This document shows, one piece after another, positions 10,381-19,118 of a stretch of 64,000 nucleotides of DNA. Source of the DNA: Bradyrhizobium oligotrophicum S58. Lineage in GTDB: Bacteria > Pseudomonadota > Alphaproteobacteria > Rhizobiales > Xanthobacteraceae. The DNA is taken from NCBI RefSeq assembly GCF_000344805.1, contig NC_020453.1:558001-622000 (forward strand), written 5' to 3'. A program made the position numbers and the translations under genes. The notes below the pieces were generated by a model. It did not search any database. It had not been told where the DNA came from and saw nothing but the letters and a program-made list of their open reading frames with translations. Each line of letters opens with the position of its first letter. The stretch's first letter is position 1.

Positions 10381-10504
10381 GGTGGGCAAAGGCGCCCGGG
10401 TGGTGCCCGTTGCCGGCCGCAGTCTCGCGCGCCGTGCCCACCGCCGCAGTTTGGCGAAGAACGGTGGGCACGCGCCGCCGTCGGCGGCGCTTTGCCCACC
10501 CTAC
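10377..10504. repeat. Intergenic inverted repeat with perfect 15-bp arms
   Basis: The arms GTAGGGTGGGCAAAG (10377-10391) and its exact reverse complement (10490-10504) enclose about 98 bases of GC-rich sequence that contains a further partial copy (GGTGGGCA at 10463). The left arm includes the stop codon of the cyclase gene. It sits between converging genes, so it may act as a bidirectional terminator as well as a repeat of a dispersed family. Confidence 0.75.
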
Positions 10505-10514
10505 GCAGCCCGGC

Positions 10515-11099
10515 TCAATACGCCTGCTTCGCGTCCGCCTCCTCGCTGGTCTGGATCAGGTCGAGGCTCGCTTCGATCTTGCCGATCAGGCGATCGAAGG
10601 TCTTGCGCTCCTCGGTGGACAAACACGCCATGATGTCGCGCTCGCGTTGCTGCAGACGCGGGATCAGTTCCTCGTACAGCGTCTTGCCCTTGCGCGTCAG
10701 CCGCAGCCGAAACTCACGTCGGTCCTCGGCATTCTCTACGCGCTCGATCAACCGCCGCTCCAGCAGCGACGTCACGGCGCGGCTGATGGTCGATTTGTGG
10801 GTGCGGGTGCACGCCGCGACATACTGCGCGCTGCAGGCCTCGCGGCGGAAGCCGAGCGTCGCCAGCACGCGCCATTCCGGAATGTCGAGGCCATAGCGCT
10901 CGCGATATTCGCTGGCGAGCGCCGCGCTGACCTCGGCGGCCAGGCGATTCAGCCGGAACGGCGCGAACTTGAACAGATCGAGCCGCGCGGCGTCGTGCTG
11001 CGTTGCGGCATCGTCCGTGCGTTCGCCGGGCTTAGCCTGCTTCCTGTGTTCGCCGGCTGACGGGTTCGCCACCACGCGCTCCAATTTTTTTGAGTTGAC
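10515..11099 (-). CDS. MarR-family transcriptional regulator
   Basis: About 195 residues from the GTG at 11099 (VNSKKLER); the frame is open to 11150 and another GTG lies at 11075, so the exact start is uncertain. The winged-helix core spans about residues 45-190: the recognition region is THKSTISRAVTSLLERRLI, followed by the wing AEDRREFRLRLT. It diverges from the monooxygenase-hmgA-fahA operon, and an inverted repeat in the shared promoter is the probable operator. MarR proteins in such settings usually repress aromatic catabolism and release DNA on binding a substrate or CoA ester; that is inference here. Confidence 0.88.
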   Translation of the reverse strand, partial: VNSKKLERVVANPSAGEHRKQAKPGERTDDAATQHDAARLDLFKFAPFRLNRLAAEVSAALASEYRERYGLDIPEWRVLATLGFRREACSAQYVAACTRTHKSTISRAVTSLLERRLIERVENAEDRREFRLRLTRKGKTLYEELIPRLQQRERDIMACLSTEERKTFDRLIGKIEASLDLIQTSEEADAKQAY

Positions 11100-11120
11100 G
11101 CGGCCGAGGCCGTGATGTGT

Positions 11121-11146
11121 AAGATAGTTGCAGGTGAGACTATCTT
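11121..11146. promoter_or_regulatory. Candidate MarR operator (inverted repeat)
   Basis: AAGATAGT (11121-11128) and ACTATCTT (11139-11146) form a perfect 8-bp inverted repeat with a 10-base spacer, in the intergenic region between the divergent marR and monooxygenase genes. Size and spacing fit a MarR dimer site. Assignment to this regulator is by position only. Confidence 0.55.
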
Positions 11147-11253
11147 GCAAGCTCTCATGCGATCGAGCAGCGACAGGTTCTCACCGCGGGAAACGCCGGC
11201 AACAAGCAAGACGCAACAAGCAAGACATTCGTCAACGAGCAGGGCAACGAGCC

Positions 11254-12888
11254 ATGGCGCAGGCCGATCCGGGGCAGAGCACGACCCAGGCGAAGGTTCA
11301 GTTCGGCTATCGTCGCAACGGCGATCAGGATCGAGCCACCCCGGCCGAACACCCGGTCGTCGTCGTGGGCGCCGGCCCGGTAGGCCTGTCCTTTGCGATC
11401 GATCTCGCCCAGCGCGGCCACGCCGTCGTGGTGCTCGATGACGCCGATCGTATCGGCGAGGGCTCGCGCGCGATCTGCTTCTCGAAGCGCTCGCTGGAAT
11501 ATTGGGACCGGCTCGGCGTTGGCGACCGCATGGTCGACAAGGGCGTCGTCTGGAACGTCGGCCGCATCTTCCACGGTCCGTCCGAACTCTATCAGTTCAA
11601 TCTGCTGCCGGAGCCGGGGCACAAGCGGCCGGCCTTCATCAACCTGCAGCAGTTCTATGCGGAAGCCTATCTGGTCGATCGCGTCAACGCGCTGCCGGGG
11701 ATCTCGCTGCGCTGGCGCAACAAGGTCGCCGCGCTCGAACAGCGCAATGATCATGTCGTGCTGACGATCGAAACGCCTGATGGACCCTATCGGCTGTCGG
11801 CGCAGTACGTGATCGCCTGCGACGGCGCGCGCTCGTCGCTGCGCCAGATGGTCGGTGCGGGCTTCTCCGGCAAGGTGTTCGAGGATCAGTTCCTGATCGC
11901 CGACGTCAGGATGACGGCCGAATTCCCGACCGAGCGCTGGTTCTGGTTCGATCCGCCGTTCCATGCCGGGCGTTCGGCGCTGTTGCACCGGCAGCCGGAC
12001 AATGTCTGGCGCATCGACCTGCAGCTCAGCCGCTACGCCGATCCCACCGTCGAGAAGCAGCCGGAGAATGTGCGGCCGCGGATTGCGCGCATGCTCGGCC
12101 ACGATCAGTTCGAATTCGAATGGATCTCGCTCTACAAATTCCAGTGCCGGCGCATGGAGCGCTTCATCCATGGCCGCGTGATCTTTGCCGGCGACTCCGC
12201 CCATCAGGTCTCGCCGTTCGGCGCGCGCGGGGCCAATTCGGGACTGGAGGATGCAGAGAATCTGGCCTGGAAGCTCGATCGCGTGCTGCACGGATCCTCG
12301 CCCGCGACGCTGCTCGAAACCTATCACCTGGAGCGCAGCGCGGCGGCCGACGAAAACATTCGCGAGTCCACGCGGGCGACGGATTTCATGGCGCCGAATT
12401 CGCACCAGGAGGCGCGGCTGCGCAAGGTGGTACTCGCGCTCGCCAGGGAGACCGAGTTCGGCAAGCGCATGGTCAATGGCGGTCGGCTGTCGGTGCCTTC
12501 GGTCTACGAGACGCCGCTGTCGACCGAAGACGACGAGGCCTGGCACAGTGGTCCTCGTCCGGGGACGTCGATGCCGGATGCGCCGCTGGAGGCCGCGGAC
12601 GGACGGCAGCTTCATCTCACCGACGCGTTCAATGCCCAGGGCCGGCGCTTCACGCTGCTGTCCTTCGCCAATGGCGAGGCGATCGATGCACCCGACGACG
12701 TCGGTGTTGTCCGTATCGGCGGTCCGGATGGACTTGCCGATGGTGAGGGCTTCGCCGGCAAACGTTACGGCGCCGAGCCCGGCACATCCTATCTGCTGCG
12801 CCCGGACGGCTATGTCGCTGCGCGCTTCCGGCACCCGAGCCGTGCCGCGATCGCGGCGGCGGTCGCGCGTGCCTCCGGCCTGAACTGA
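11254..12888 (+). CDS. FAD-dependent aromatic-ring monooxygenase, probable 3-hydroxyphenylacetate 6-hydroxylase-like flavoprotein
   Basis: 545 residues from ATG 11254; the frame is open further upstream but without family sequence. A class A flavoprotein monooxygenase of the PheA/MhpA/TfdB type: Rossmann motif VVGAGPVGLS near residues 36-45, the second FAD/NAD(P)H motif CDGARSSLRQ, and the third FAD motif GDSAHQVSPFGARG near residue 312, with a C-terminal thioredoxin-like domain. It starts the operon that leads to homogentisate cleavage, and the next gene is a very small DUF2783 protein. This large-plus-small arrangement recalls the MhaA/MhaB 3-hydroxyphenylacetate 6-hydroxylase of Pseudomonas putida U, whose product is homogentisate. 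The substrate is inferred from context. Confidence 0.85.
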   Translation: MAQADPGQSTTQAKVQFGYRRNGDQDRATPAEHPVVVVGAGPVGLSFAIDLAQRGHAVVVLDDADRIGEGSRAICFSKRSLEYWDRLGVGDRMVDKGVVWNVGRIFHGPSELYQFNLLPEPGHKRPAFINLQQFYAEAYLVDRVNALPGISLRWRNKVAALEQRNDHVVLTIETPDGPYRLSAQYVIACDGARSSLRQMVGAGFSGKVFEDQFLIADVRMTAEFPTERWFWFDPPFHAGRSALLHRQPDNVWRIDLQLSRYADPTVEKQPENVRPRIARMLGHDQFEFEWISLYKFQCRRMERFIHGRVIFAGDSAHQVSPFGARGANSGLEDAENLAWKLDRVLHGSSPATLLETYHLERSAAADENIRESTRATDFMAPNSHQEARLRKVVLALARETEFGKRMVNGGRLSVPSVYETPLSTEDDEAWHSGPRPGTSMPDAPLEAADGRQLHLTDAFNAQGRRFTLLSFANGEAIDAPDDVGVVRIGGPDGLADGEGFAGKRYGAEPGTSYLLRPDGYVAARFRHPSRAAIAAAVARASGLN

Positions 12889-12901
12889 GGACGCCGCAAC
12901 G

Positions 12902-13126
12902 ATGACGCTCTCGACCGCTTCACATTTTGCCAAGCCCGACGATGCCTTTCGCGCCATCGTCGAGGCGCATCGAGGCCTCTCGGACCTCGAAAGCGCCGAT
13001 CTCGATGCGGCATTGGTCCTCATCCTCGCCAATCACATCGGCGACATCGGTGTGCTGCACGAGGCGATCAAGCTCGCGAAACGCAGCATGGCCAATACCA
13101 GTCAACAGCAACAACAGCAGCAATAG
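12902..13126 (+). CDS. DUF2783 small protein, possible coupling protein of the monooxygenase
   Basis: 74 residues, starting 13 bases after the monooxygenase. It matches the DUF2783 pattern: DAFRAIVEAHRGLSDLES, then LILANHIGDIGVL and a short helix. The C terminus is a run of glutamines. No catalytic motif is visible. By position and size it may be the small coupling component of a two-component hydroxylase (MhaB-like), but this is inference. The start ATG at 12902 is the only one that includes the full conserved region. Confidence 0.8.
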   Translation: MTLSTASHFAKPDDAFRAIVEAHRGLSDLESADLDAALVLILANHIGDIGVLHEAIKLAKRSMANTSQQQQQQQ

Positions 13127-13153
13127 GCTGCTGCGCACACAGGGAATGAACTG

Positions 13154-14110
13154 ATGGCGAAGGGTTTCGCATCCACCACCGACATGGCCGAGAAGAAGGT
13201 CACCTTCTCCGAGATCGGCCCGGATCTCTATGCGTTCACTGCAGAGGGCGATCCGAACTCGGCGGTGATCGTCGGCGACGATGGCTGCATCGTGTTCGAT
13301 GCGCAGGCGACGCCGGCAATGGCCAACAAGGTGATCGAGCGCGTCAAGACCGTCACCGACAAGCCGATCAAATATGTCGTGCTGTCGCACTATCACGCCG
13401 TGCGCGTGCTCGGCGCCTCGGCCTATCACGCGCAGGGCATCGTCGCCTCGCAGGAAACCCATCGCCTGATCGTCGAGCGTGGCCAGCAGGACTGGGACTC
13501 CGAATATGGCCGATTCCCGCGGTTGTTCCAGGACGCCGAGAGCATTCCCGGCCTGACCTGGCCGACGCTGACCTTCGAAGGCGAGATGACGATCCATCTC
13601 GGCAAGCGCGAGGTGCAGCTGATCCAGATCGGCGCCGGGCATACTTCGGGCGACATCGTCGCCTGGGTGCCGGATGCCGAGGTGATGTTCTCCGGCGATC
13701 TCATCGAATATCACTCGGCCTGCTATTGCGGCGACGCGTATTTGCGCGAATGGCCGTCGACGCTCAACGAGATCCGCGACTTCAATCCCAAGGCGATCGC
13801 GCCGGGCCGCGGCGATGCGCTGAAGGGCGAGGCCACCGTGCGCGAGGCGATCGCGATGACGCGCGACTTCGTCTCTTCGCTGTATGGCGCCGCCGAGATG
13901 TCGGTGGCCAAGGGACGCAGCCTCAAGGAGTCGATGGCGGCGACGCGCGAGGTCATGGACCCGAAATTCGCGAGCTTCGCCATCTACGAGCATTGCCTGC
14001 CGTTCAACGTGTCGCGCGCCTATGACGAGGCCGGCGGCATCGACGATCCCGTGATCTGGACCGCCGAGCGCGACCGCGAGATGTGGGCCCGCCTGCAAGG
14101 AGAAGGATGA
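13154..14110 (+). CDS. Metallo-beta-lactamase-fold protein with an incomplete second metal site
   Basis: 318 residues. The fold is clear: [12 protein letters not shown] at residues 78-89 (where the family has HxHxDH), AGHTSGD (His163) and FSGDLIEY (Asp182). The first metal site keeps His79, His81 and His163. For the second site, the usual Asp and His of HxHxDH are Val83 and Arg84, and the distal PGHG-type histidine is Arg219 (APGRGDAL). Only a single-metal or non-hydrolytic enzyme is therefore expected. It overlaps hmgA by four bases at most (ATGATGA) and is translationally coupled to it, so it should serve the same pathway. The substrate is unknown. Confidence 0.85.
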   Translation: MAKGFASTTDMAEKKVTFSEIGPDLYAFTAEGDPNSAVIVGDDGCIVFDAQATPAMANKVIERVKTVTDKPIKYVVLSHYHAVRVLGASAYHAQGIVASQETHRLIVERGQQDWDSEYGRFPRLFQDAESIPGLTWPTLTFEGEMTIHLGKREVQLIQIGAGHTSGDIVAWVPDAEVMFSGDLIEYHSACYCGDAYLREWPSTLNEIRDFNPKAIAPGRGDALKGEATVREAIAMTRDFVSSLYGAAEMSVAKGRSLKESMAATREVMDPKFASFAIYEHCLPFNVSRAYDEAGGIDDPVIWTAERDREMWARLQGEG

Positions 14111-15456
14111 TGAACGTCAACACATCGCCTGACCAGCTTCACCGTGCGTCGGGGCAGGTCACGCCAGACTACATGTCTGGCTTCGGCAATTCGTTCGAGA
14201 CCGAGGCGCTGCCCGGCGCGCTGCCGATCGGCCGTAACTCACCGCAGCGCTGCGCCTATGGGCTTTACGCCGAGCAGTTGTCCGGCTCGCCGTTCACGGC
14301 GCCGCGCGGCTCCAACGAGCGCTCCTGGCTGTACCGCATCCGTCCCTCGGTGAAACACTCCGGGCGTTTCACGAAGGTCGATGCGGGCCTGTGGCGCACC
14401 GCGCCCTGCCACGAGCAGGAGATCACGGTGCAGCAGCTGCGCTGGGATCCGATGCCGATGCCGTCGGGTGAGGTGACGTTCCTGCAGGGCGTGCACACCA
14501 TGACGACGGCCGGCGATGCCGCGACGCAGGCCGGCATGGCGACGCATGTCTACGTCATCACCAAATCCATGGTCGACCAGCATTTCTACGATGCCGACGG
14601 CGAGCTGATGTTCGTGCTGCAGCAGGGGCGGCTCAAGTTCGTCACCGAGTTCGGCCGCATCGATGCCGAGCCCGGCGAGATCGTCGTGATCCCCCGCGGC
14701 GTCAAGTTTCGGGTGGAGATTCCGGCTGGACCCGCGCGCGGCTATCTCTGTGAAAATTACGGTGGCGCCTTCACCTTGCCGGAGCGCGGCCCGATCGGCG
14801 CCAACTGCCTTGCCAATGCGCGCGACTTCCTGACGCCGGTGGCGTCATATGAGGACAAGGACACGCCCACCGAGCTCTACGTGAAGTGGGGCGGCGCGCT
14901 GTTCAAGACCGAGCTTGCGCATTCGCCGATCGACGTCGTCGCCTGGCACGGCAACTACGCGCCGTACAAATACGACCTGCGCACCTTCTCGCCGGTCGGC
15001 GCCATCGGCTTCGATCATCCCGATCCGTCGATCTTCACGGTGCTGACCTCGCCGTCGGAGACCGCCGGCACCGCCAATATCGACTTCGTCATCTTCCCCG
15101 AGCGCTGGATGGTCGCCGACAACACCTTCCGACCGCCGTGGTATCACATGAACATCATGTCGGAGTTCATGGGCCTGATCTACGGCGTCTACGACGCCAA
15201 ACCGCAGGGCTTCGTGCCGGGCGGCATGTCCTTGCACAATTGCATGCTGCCGCACGGCCCGGATCGCGAGGCGTTCGATCACGCCAGCAATGGCGAGTTG
15301 AAGCCAGTCAAGCTCACGGGCACCATGGCCTTCATGTTCGAGACGCGCTTCCCGCAGCGGATCACGAAGCACGCGGCGGAGTCCGGCACATTGCAGCCGG
15401 ACTACGCGGATTGCTGGAACGGGCTGGAGAAGCGCTTCGATCCGAACCGGCCATAG
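14110..15456 (+). CDS. hmgA: Homogentisate 1,2-dioxygenase
   Basis: 448 residues, the usual family length. It opens the ring of homogentisate to maleylacetoacetate using Fe(II) and O2. Diagnostic stretches are [19 protein letters not shown] at the N terminus and [14 protein letters not shown], which carries the His and Glu iron ligands; a later His sits in the C-terminal part (MLPHGPD). Two ATGs overlap the stop of the previous gene (14107 and 14110). The second is chosen because AGGAG ends seven bases before it. It is fourth in the operon and is followed, after a palindromic repeat, by fahA. Confidence 0.97.
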   Translation: MNVNTSPDQLHRASGQVTPDYMSGFGNSFETEALPGALPIGRNSPQRCAYGLYAEQLSGSPFTAPRGSNERSWLYRIRPSVKHSGRFTKVDAGLWRTAPCHEQEITVQQLRWDPMPMPSGEVTFLQGVHTMTTAGDAATQAGMATHVYVITKSMVDQHFYDADGELMFVLQQGRLKFVTEFGRIDAEPGEIVVIPRGVKFRVEIPAGPARGYLCENYGGAFTLPERGPIGANCLANARDFLTPVASYEDKDTPTELYVKWGGALFKTELAHSPIDVVAWHGNYAPYKYDLRTFSPVGAIGFDHPDPSIFTVLTSPSETAGTANIDFVIFPERWMVADNTFRPPWYHMNIMSEFMGLIYGVYDAKPQGFVPGGMSLHNCMLPHGPDREAFDHASNGELKPVKLTGTMAFMFETRFPQRITKHAAESGTLQPDYADCWNGLEKRFDPNRP

Positions 15457-15470
15457 CAACGACTCTCGCC

Positions 15471-15618
15471 GTCATTCCGGGGCGCCGCGAAGCGGCGAGC
15501 CCGGAATCCATAGTCACGAGAGGTCGTGTGGATGGAAAGCCGAGCCACAGACAACTCGCCTCACACATCTTCCTGTGGCTATGGATTCCGGGCTCGCGCT
15601 TTGCCCGCCCCGAATGAC
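15471..15618. repeat. REP-like palindromic element, long form
   Basis: An inverted repeat of about 148 bases. The inner arms are a perfect 17-bp match (15496-15512 and 15580-15596, CGAGCCCGGAATCCATA). The outer ends are near-perfect (GTCATTCCGGGGCG against GTCATTCGGGGCGG read from the other strand). It separates hmgA from fahA inside the operon and shares its outer ends with the shorter elements at 16946 and 21595. Confidence 0.8.
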
Positions 15619-15629
15619 GCGCGGAGAGA

Positions 15630-16928
15630 GTGTTCGAAACCCAGGAATACACTGTGACCCACTCCAACGCCCCCTCACTCCGCTCCTTCATTCAGATCGA
15701 TCCGGCCTCGGACTTCCCGATCCAGAACCTGCCCTACGGCGTGTTCTCGGCCGCTGATTCGCCGAAGCCGCGGGTCGGCGTCGCCATCGGCGACTTCGTG
15801 CTCGATCTCGCGGTGCTCGAAGACGAAGGCTTGCTCGACCTGTCGCCGGCCTACGAGGTGTTCGCGCAACCTTCGCTCAACCCCTTCATGGCGCTTGGCC
15901 CCGTCGTGTGGTCGAAGGTCCGAGCGGCGATCAGCGCGCTCTTGCGCGACGACAATCCGCGGCTGCGCGACGACAAGCCGCTGCGCAGCCGCGCGCTGCG
16001 GCCGCGCAACGAGGTCACGCTGCATCTGCCGTTCCACGTCGCCGGCTACACGGACTTTTATTCATCCAAGGAGCACGCCACCAATGTCGGCGTCATGTTC
16101 CGCGGCAAGGACAATGCGCTGCAGCCGAACTGGCTGCACATGCCGATCGGCTACAATGGCCGCGCCTCGACCGTGGTCGTGTCGGGCACGAGGGTGCGCC
16201 GGCCGCGCGGTCAGCTGAAGCCGCCGAGCGCTGACGTGCCGAGCTTCGGGCCGTGCAAGCGGCTGGATTTCGAGCTCGAGATGGGCGTCGTCATCGGCCA
16301 GCCCTCGTCGCTCGGTGAGATGCTGACCGAGACGCAGGCGGAGGCGATGATCTTCGGCTTCGTGCTGCTCAACGACTGGAGCGCGCGTGACATCCAGCAA
16401 TGGGAATATGTCCCGCTGGGGCCGTTCCAGTCCAAGGCGTTCGCGACCTCGATCAGCCCATGGGTGGTGACGCGGGAGGCGCTGGAGCCATTCCGTGTTG
16501 CCGGGCCAGCGCAGGATCCGACGCCGCTGCCCTATCTGCAGCAGGTGTCCGCGCAGAACTACGATCTCGCGCTGGACGTGGCCCTGCAAGCAGCCGGCAG
16601 TAACGCAGTGCAGAACATCTCGCAGACCAATTTCAAATACATGTACTGGTCGAGCGTGCAGCAGCTGATGCACCATGCCTCTTCCGGCTGCGCCATGAGC
16701 GTCGGTGACCTCCTGGGAAGCGGCACCATCTCCGGTCCCGAGAAGCATCAGCGCGGCAGCTTGCTGGAGATCAGCTGGAACGGCACCGAGCCTGTCGAGC
16801 TTGCTGGTGGCGTGAAGCGTACGTTCCTGGAAGACGGCGATTCCCTCGTCATGCGCGGCTGGTGCCAGGGCAACGGCTACCGTGTCGGCTTCGGCGAGGT
16901 CGAAGGCACGATCGTCGCGGCCGATTAG
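15630..16928 (+). CDS. fahA: Fumarylacetoacetase
   Basis: 432 residues. It hydrolyses fumarylacetoacetate to fumarate and acetoacetate, the last step of homogentisate breakdown. The FAH N-terminal barrel (about 30-130) and the catalytic domain are present: DFYSSKEHATNVG, the metal-binding acidic cluster around DFELEMGVVIG and LLNDWSARDIQQWEY, and SGTISGPE with the C-terminal core. It starts with GTG, at 15630 or alternatively 15654; the first is reported. No maleylacetoacetate isomerase gene is found between hmgA and fahA. Confidence 0.95.
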   Translation: MFETQEYTVTHSNAPSLRSFIQIDPASDFPIQNLPYGVFSAADSPKPRVGVAIGDFVLDLAVLEDEGLLDLSPAYEVFAQPSLNPFMALGPVVWSKVRAAISALLRDDNPRLRDDKPLRSRALRPRNEVTLHLPFHVAGYTDFYSSKEHATNVGVMFRGKDNALQPNWLHMPIGYNGRASTVVVSGTRVRRPRGQLKPPSADVPSFGPCKRLDFELEMGVVIGQPSSLGEMLTETQAEAMIFGFVLLNDWSARDIQQWEYVPLGPFQSKAFATSISPWVVTREALEPFRVAGPAQDPTPLPYLQQVSAQNYDLALDVALQAAGSNAVQNISQTNFKYMYWSSVQQLMHHASSGCAMSVGDLLGSGTISGPEKHQRGSLLEISWNGTEPVELAGGVKRTFLEDGDSLVMRGWCQGNGYRVGFGEVEGTIVAAD

Positions 16929-16945
16929 TCGCCCCATCCACCGTC

Positions 16946-16983
16946 GTCATTCCGGGCTCGCGCTACGCGCGCCCCGGAATGAC
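16946..16983. repeat. REP-like palindrome, short form
   Basis: Perfect 11-bp arms, GTCATTCCGGG (16946-16956) and its reverse complement (16973-16983), with a GC-rich loop. It lies between the convergent fahA and DUF1272 genes and resembles the outer ends of the element at 15471. Confidence 0.75.
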
Positions 16984-16994
16984 GCGGGGAGAGC

Positions 16995-17306
16995 TCAGCG
17001 CTCCGCTGGCGGCACGTCCCTGACGCCCGCTACGAAGGCCGTGACATCCTCGGCCGCATATTTCAGATGAACGCGCTTGTCCGACGGCACTTGTTTCACC
17101 GTGCAGACGCCCGGCCGCCATTCGTGTCCGGGCCGGATCGGCCGCGGCGCGAAGCCGCCGCCACAGTTCGGGCAGACGTTGAACAGCCTGGTCGCGACGC
17201 AGTCGGCGCAGAAGGTGCATTCATAGGAGCAGATGCGCGCGTCCTGCGCTGATGGCGGCAGGTCCTTGTCGCAATATTCGCAGTTGGGCCGAAGCTGCAG
17301 CGCCAT
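16995..17306 (-). CDS. DUF1272 small cysteine-rich protein
   Basis: 103 residues. It begins with the DUF1272 signature: LRPNCEYCDKDLPP, then ARICSYECTFCADC and NVCPNCGGGF. The four cysteine pairs suggest a treble-clef or zinc-ribbon-like metal-binding fold. Family members are usually about 60-90 residues; the last 35 residues here are an extension. No biochemical function is known. It is probably an independent unit between fahA and the Lrp-type regulator. Confidence 0.85.
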   Translation of the reverse strand: MALQLRPNCEYCDKDLPPSAQDARICSYECTFCADCVATRLFNVCPNCGGGFAPRPIRPGHEWRPGVCTVKQVPSDKRVHLKYAAEDVTAFVAGVRDVPPAER

Positions 17307-17398
17307 GGTCGTCTCGCAAGGTCAGGGAATATCGTAACTGTCGCAAAAGTGCTGGTGATATTGAAGGGCGCATTTCCCTCGATTTGCGCCGCGTGAGC

Positions 17399-17878
17399 TC
17401 ATCCAGTCGACAACGAACCCAGCGGCAGCTTGGCGCTCTCCTTGAGGCGGTCGAGCACGATCGAGGAGCGGACATGCGCCACGCTCTGGTGCGGCATCAG
17501 CACGTTGTTGACGATGTCGGACAGGCTCTTGAGATCGCGCAGCACGACCTTGAGCAGATAGTCGGAATCCCCCGTCAGCGCGTACGCCTCCTGGATGTCG
17601 TCGACGCGGTTGACCAGCGCGCGAAACTTCTGCGCGTTGTCGGGCGAATGCGTCGCCAGGGTGATCTGGATGAAGGCGATCAGCTCGAAGCCCAGCGCCT
17701 GGCTGGCGAGCTGCGCCCGATAGCCCGCGATGACGCCGTCCTCCTCCAGCCGCATCCGCCGCCGCGAGCATTGCGACGCCGAGAGGCCGGCGAGATCGGC
17801 CAGCTCCTGGTTGGTGAGCCGGCCGTCGTCCTGCAGCGCGGCCAGGATGCGGAGATCGAAGCTGTCGACAGAAGTCAT
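17399..17878 (-). CDS. Lrp/AsnC-family transcriptional regulator
   Basis: 159 residues. N-terminal helix-turn-helix (DLRILAALQDDGRLTNQELADLAGLSAS) and a C-terminal RAM ligand-binding domain with the family's TGDSDYLLKV. It diverges from hppD, so it is the likely amino-acid-responsive (tyrosine or phenylalanine) regulator of hppD and of itself. That link is by position. A 14-bp palindrome lies in the shared promoter. Confidence 0.92.
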   Translation of the reverse strand: MTSVDSFDLRILAALQDDGRLTNQELADLAGLSASQCSRRRMRLEEDGVIAGYRAQLASQALGFELIAFIQITLATHSPDNAQKFRALVNRVDDIQEAYALTGDSDYLLKVVLRDLKSLSDIVNNVLMPHQSVAHVRSSIVLDRLKESAKLPLGSLSTG

Positions 17879-17903
17879 GCGTCATTACCTTAAATCGTGC
17901 ACA

Positions 17904-17917
17904 GATCATGCATGATC
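17904..17917. promoter_or_regulatory. 14-bp perfect palindrome in the lrp-hppD promoter region
   Basis: GATCATGCATGATC is self-complementary over all 14 bases. It is 26 bases upstream of the Lrp-type gene start and 82 bases upstream of hppD. A TTGACA hexamer follows at 17926-17931, in the hppD direction, but no convincing -10 box at the right spacing was found. Confidence 0.5.
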
Positions 17918-17999
17918 CAGGGAAATTGACAATGGTTTGCATACTCCGTGCGCGGATTTCGGGAGATCATGGGCCAAGCCTGCCAAAGGAGCTGCCGCC

Positions 18000-19118
18000 A
18001 TGGGTCCGTTTCCGCACGATGCGCCGCCTGCCACCGTCTCCGCCGACAACCCGATGGGCACCGACGGCTTCGAGTTCGTCGAATATGCCCACCCCGACGC
18101 GCATGAACTGCATGCCCTGTTCAAGCTGATGGGTTTCGCCGTGGTGGCGCGCCACAAGACCAAGGCGATCACGCTGTATCGCCAGGGCGACATCAACTAT
18201 CTCGTCAACGAGGAGCCCGGCACTCACGGGCACGACTTCGTCGCCGCGCACGGCCCCTGCGCGCCGTCGATGGCGTTCCGTGTCGTCGATGCAAAGGTGG
18301 CCTATGCGCGGGCGATTGCGCTCGGCGCCGAACCAGCCGACCTGCCGGCATCGCAGAAGACGCTGGACGTGCCTGTCATCAAGGGCATCGGCGGCAGCCT
18401 GCTGTATCTCGTCGATCGCTATGGCGCCAAGGGCTCGGCCTACGATCTCGAATTCGAGTGGACCGGCGAGCGCAATCCGCGCCCAACCGGCTCCGGCCTC
18501 TATTACATCGATCACCTGACCCACAACGTGCATCGCGGCCGCATGGACGTCTGGACCGGCTTCTACGAAAAACTGTTCAACTTCCGCCAGATCCGCTTCT
18601 TCGATATCGAAGGCCGCGCCTCCGGCCTGTTCTCGCGCGCGCTGACCAGCCCCGACGGCAAGATCCGCATTCCCATCAATGAGGATGCCGGCGATTCCGG
18701 GCAGATCGAGGAGTATCTCAAGATTTATCGCGGCGAGGGCATCCAGCACATCGCCTGCGGCGCCCGCGACATCTACTTGACCGTCGAAGGCCTGCGCAGC
18801 GCCGGCCTGCCGTTCATGCCGTCGCCGCCGGACACCTATTTCGAGCGCATCGATGGAAGGCTGCCCAAGCATGGCGAGGACCTCGACCGCCTGAAGAGAA
18901 ACGGCATCCTGATCGATGGCGAAGGAGTCGTCGCGGGCGGCCACACCAAGGTGCTGCTGCAGATCTTCTCGGCCAATGCGATCGGCCCGATCTTCTTCGA
19001 ATTCATCCAGCGCAAGGGCGATGACGGTTTTGGCGAGGGCAACTTCAAGGCGCTGTTCGAATCGATCGAAGAGGACCAGATCCGCCGTGGCGTGCTGAAG
19101 GTGGAAGCGGCTGAGTAG
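18000..19118 (+). CDS. hppD: 4-hydroxyphenylpyruvate dioxygenase
   Basis: 372 residues from ATG 18000, which has AGGAG eight bases upstream; the longer frame to 17937 has no family match. It converts 4-hydroxyphenylpyruvate to homogentisate with Fe(II) and O2. The iron-binding facial triad is visible: His in YIDHLTHNV, His in IQHIACG, and Glu in FFEFIQRKG near the C terminus. It feeds the hmgA-fahA branch encoded 2-4 kb upstream. Confidence 0.97.
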   Translation: MGPFPHDAPPATVSADNPMGTDGFEFVEYAHPDAHELHALFKLMGFAVVARHKTKAITLYRQGDINYLVNEEPGTHGHDFVAAHGPCAPSMAFRVVDAKVAYARAIALGAEPADLPASQKTLDVPVIKGIGGSLLYLVDRYGAKGSAYDLEFEWTGERNPRPTGSGLYYIDHLTHNVHRGRMDVWTGFYEKLFNFRQIRFFDIEGRASGLFSRALTSPDGKIRIPINEDAGDSGQIEEYLKIYRGEGIQHIACGARDIYLTVEGLRSAGLPFMPSPPDTYFERIDGRLPKHGEDLDRLKRNGILIDGEGVVAGGHTKVLLQIFSANAIGPIFFEFIQRKGDDGFGEGNFKALFESIEEDQIRRGVLKVEAAE

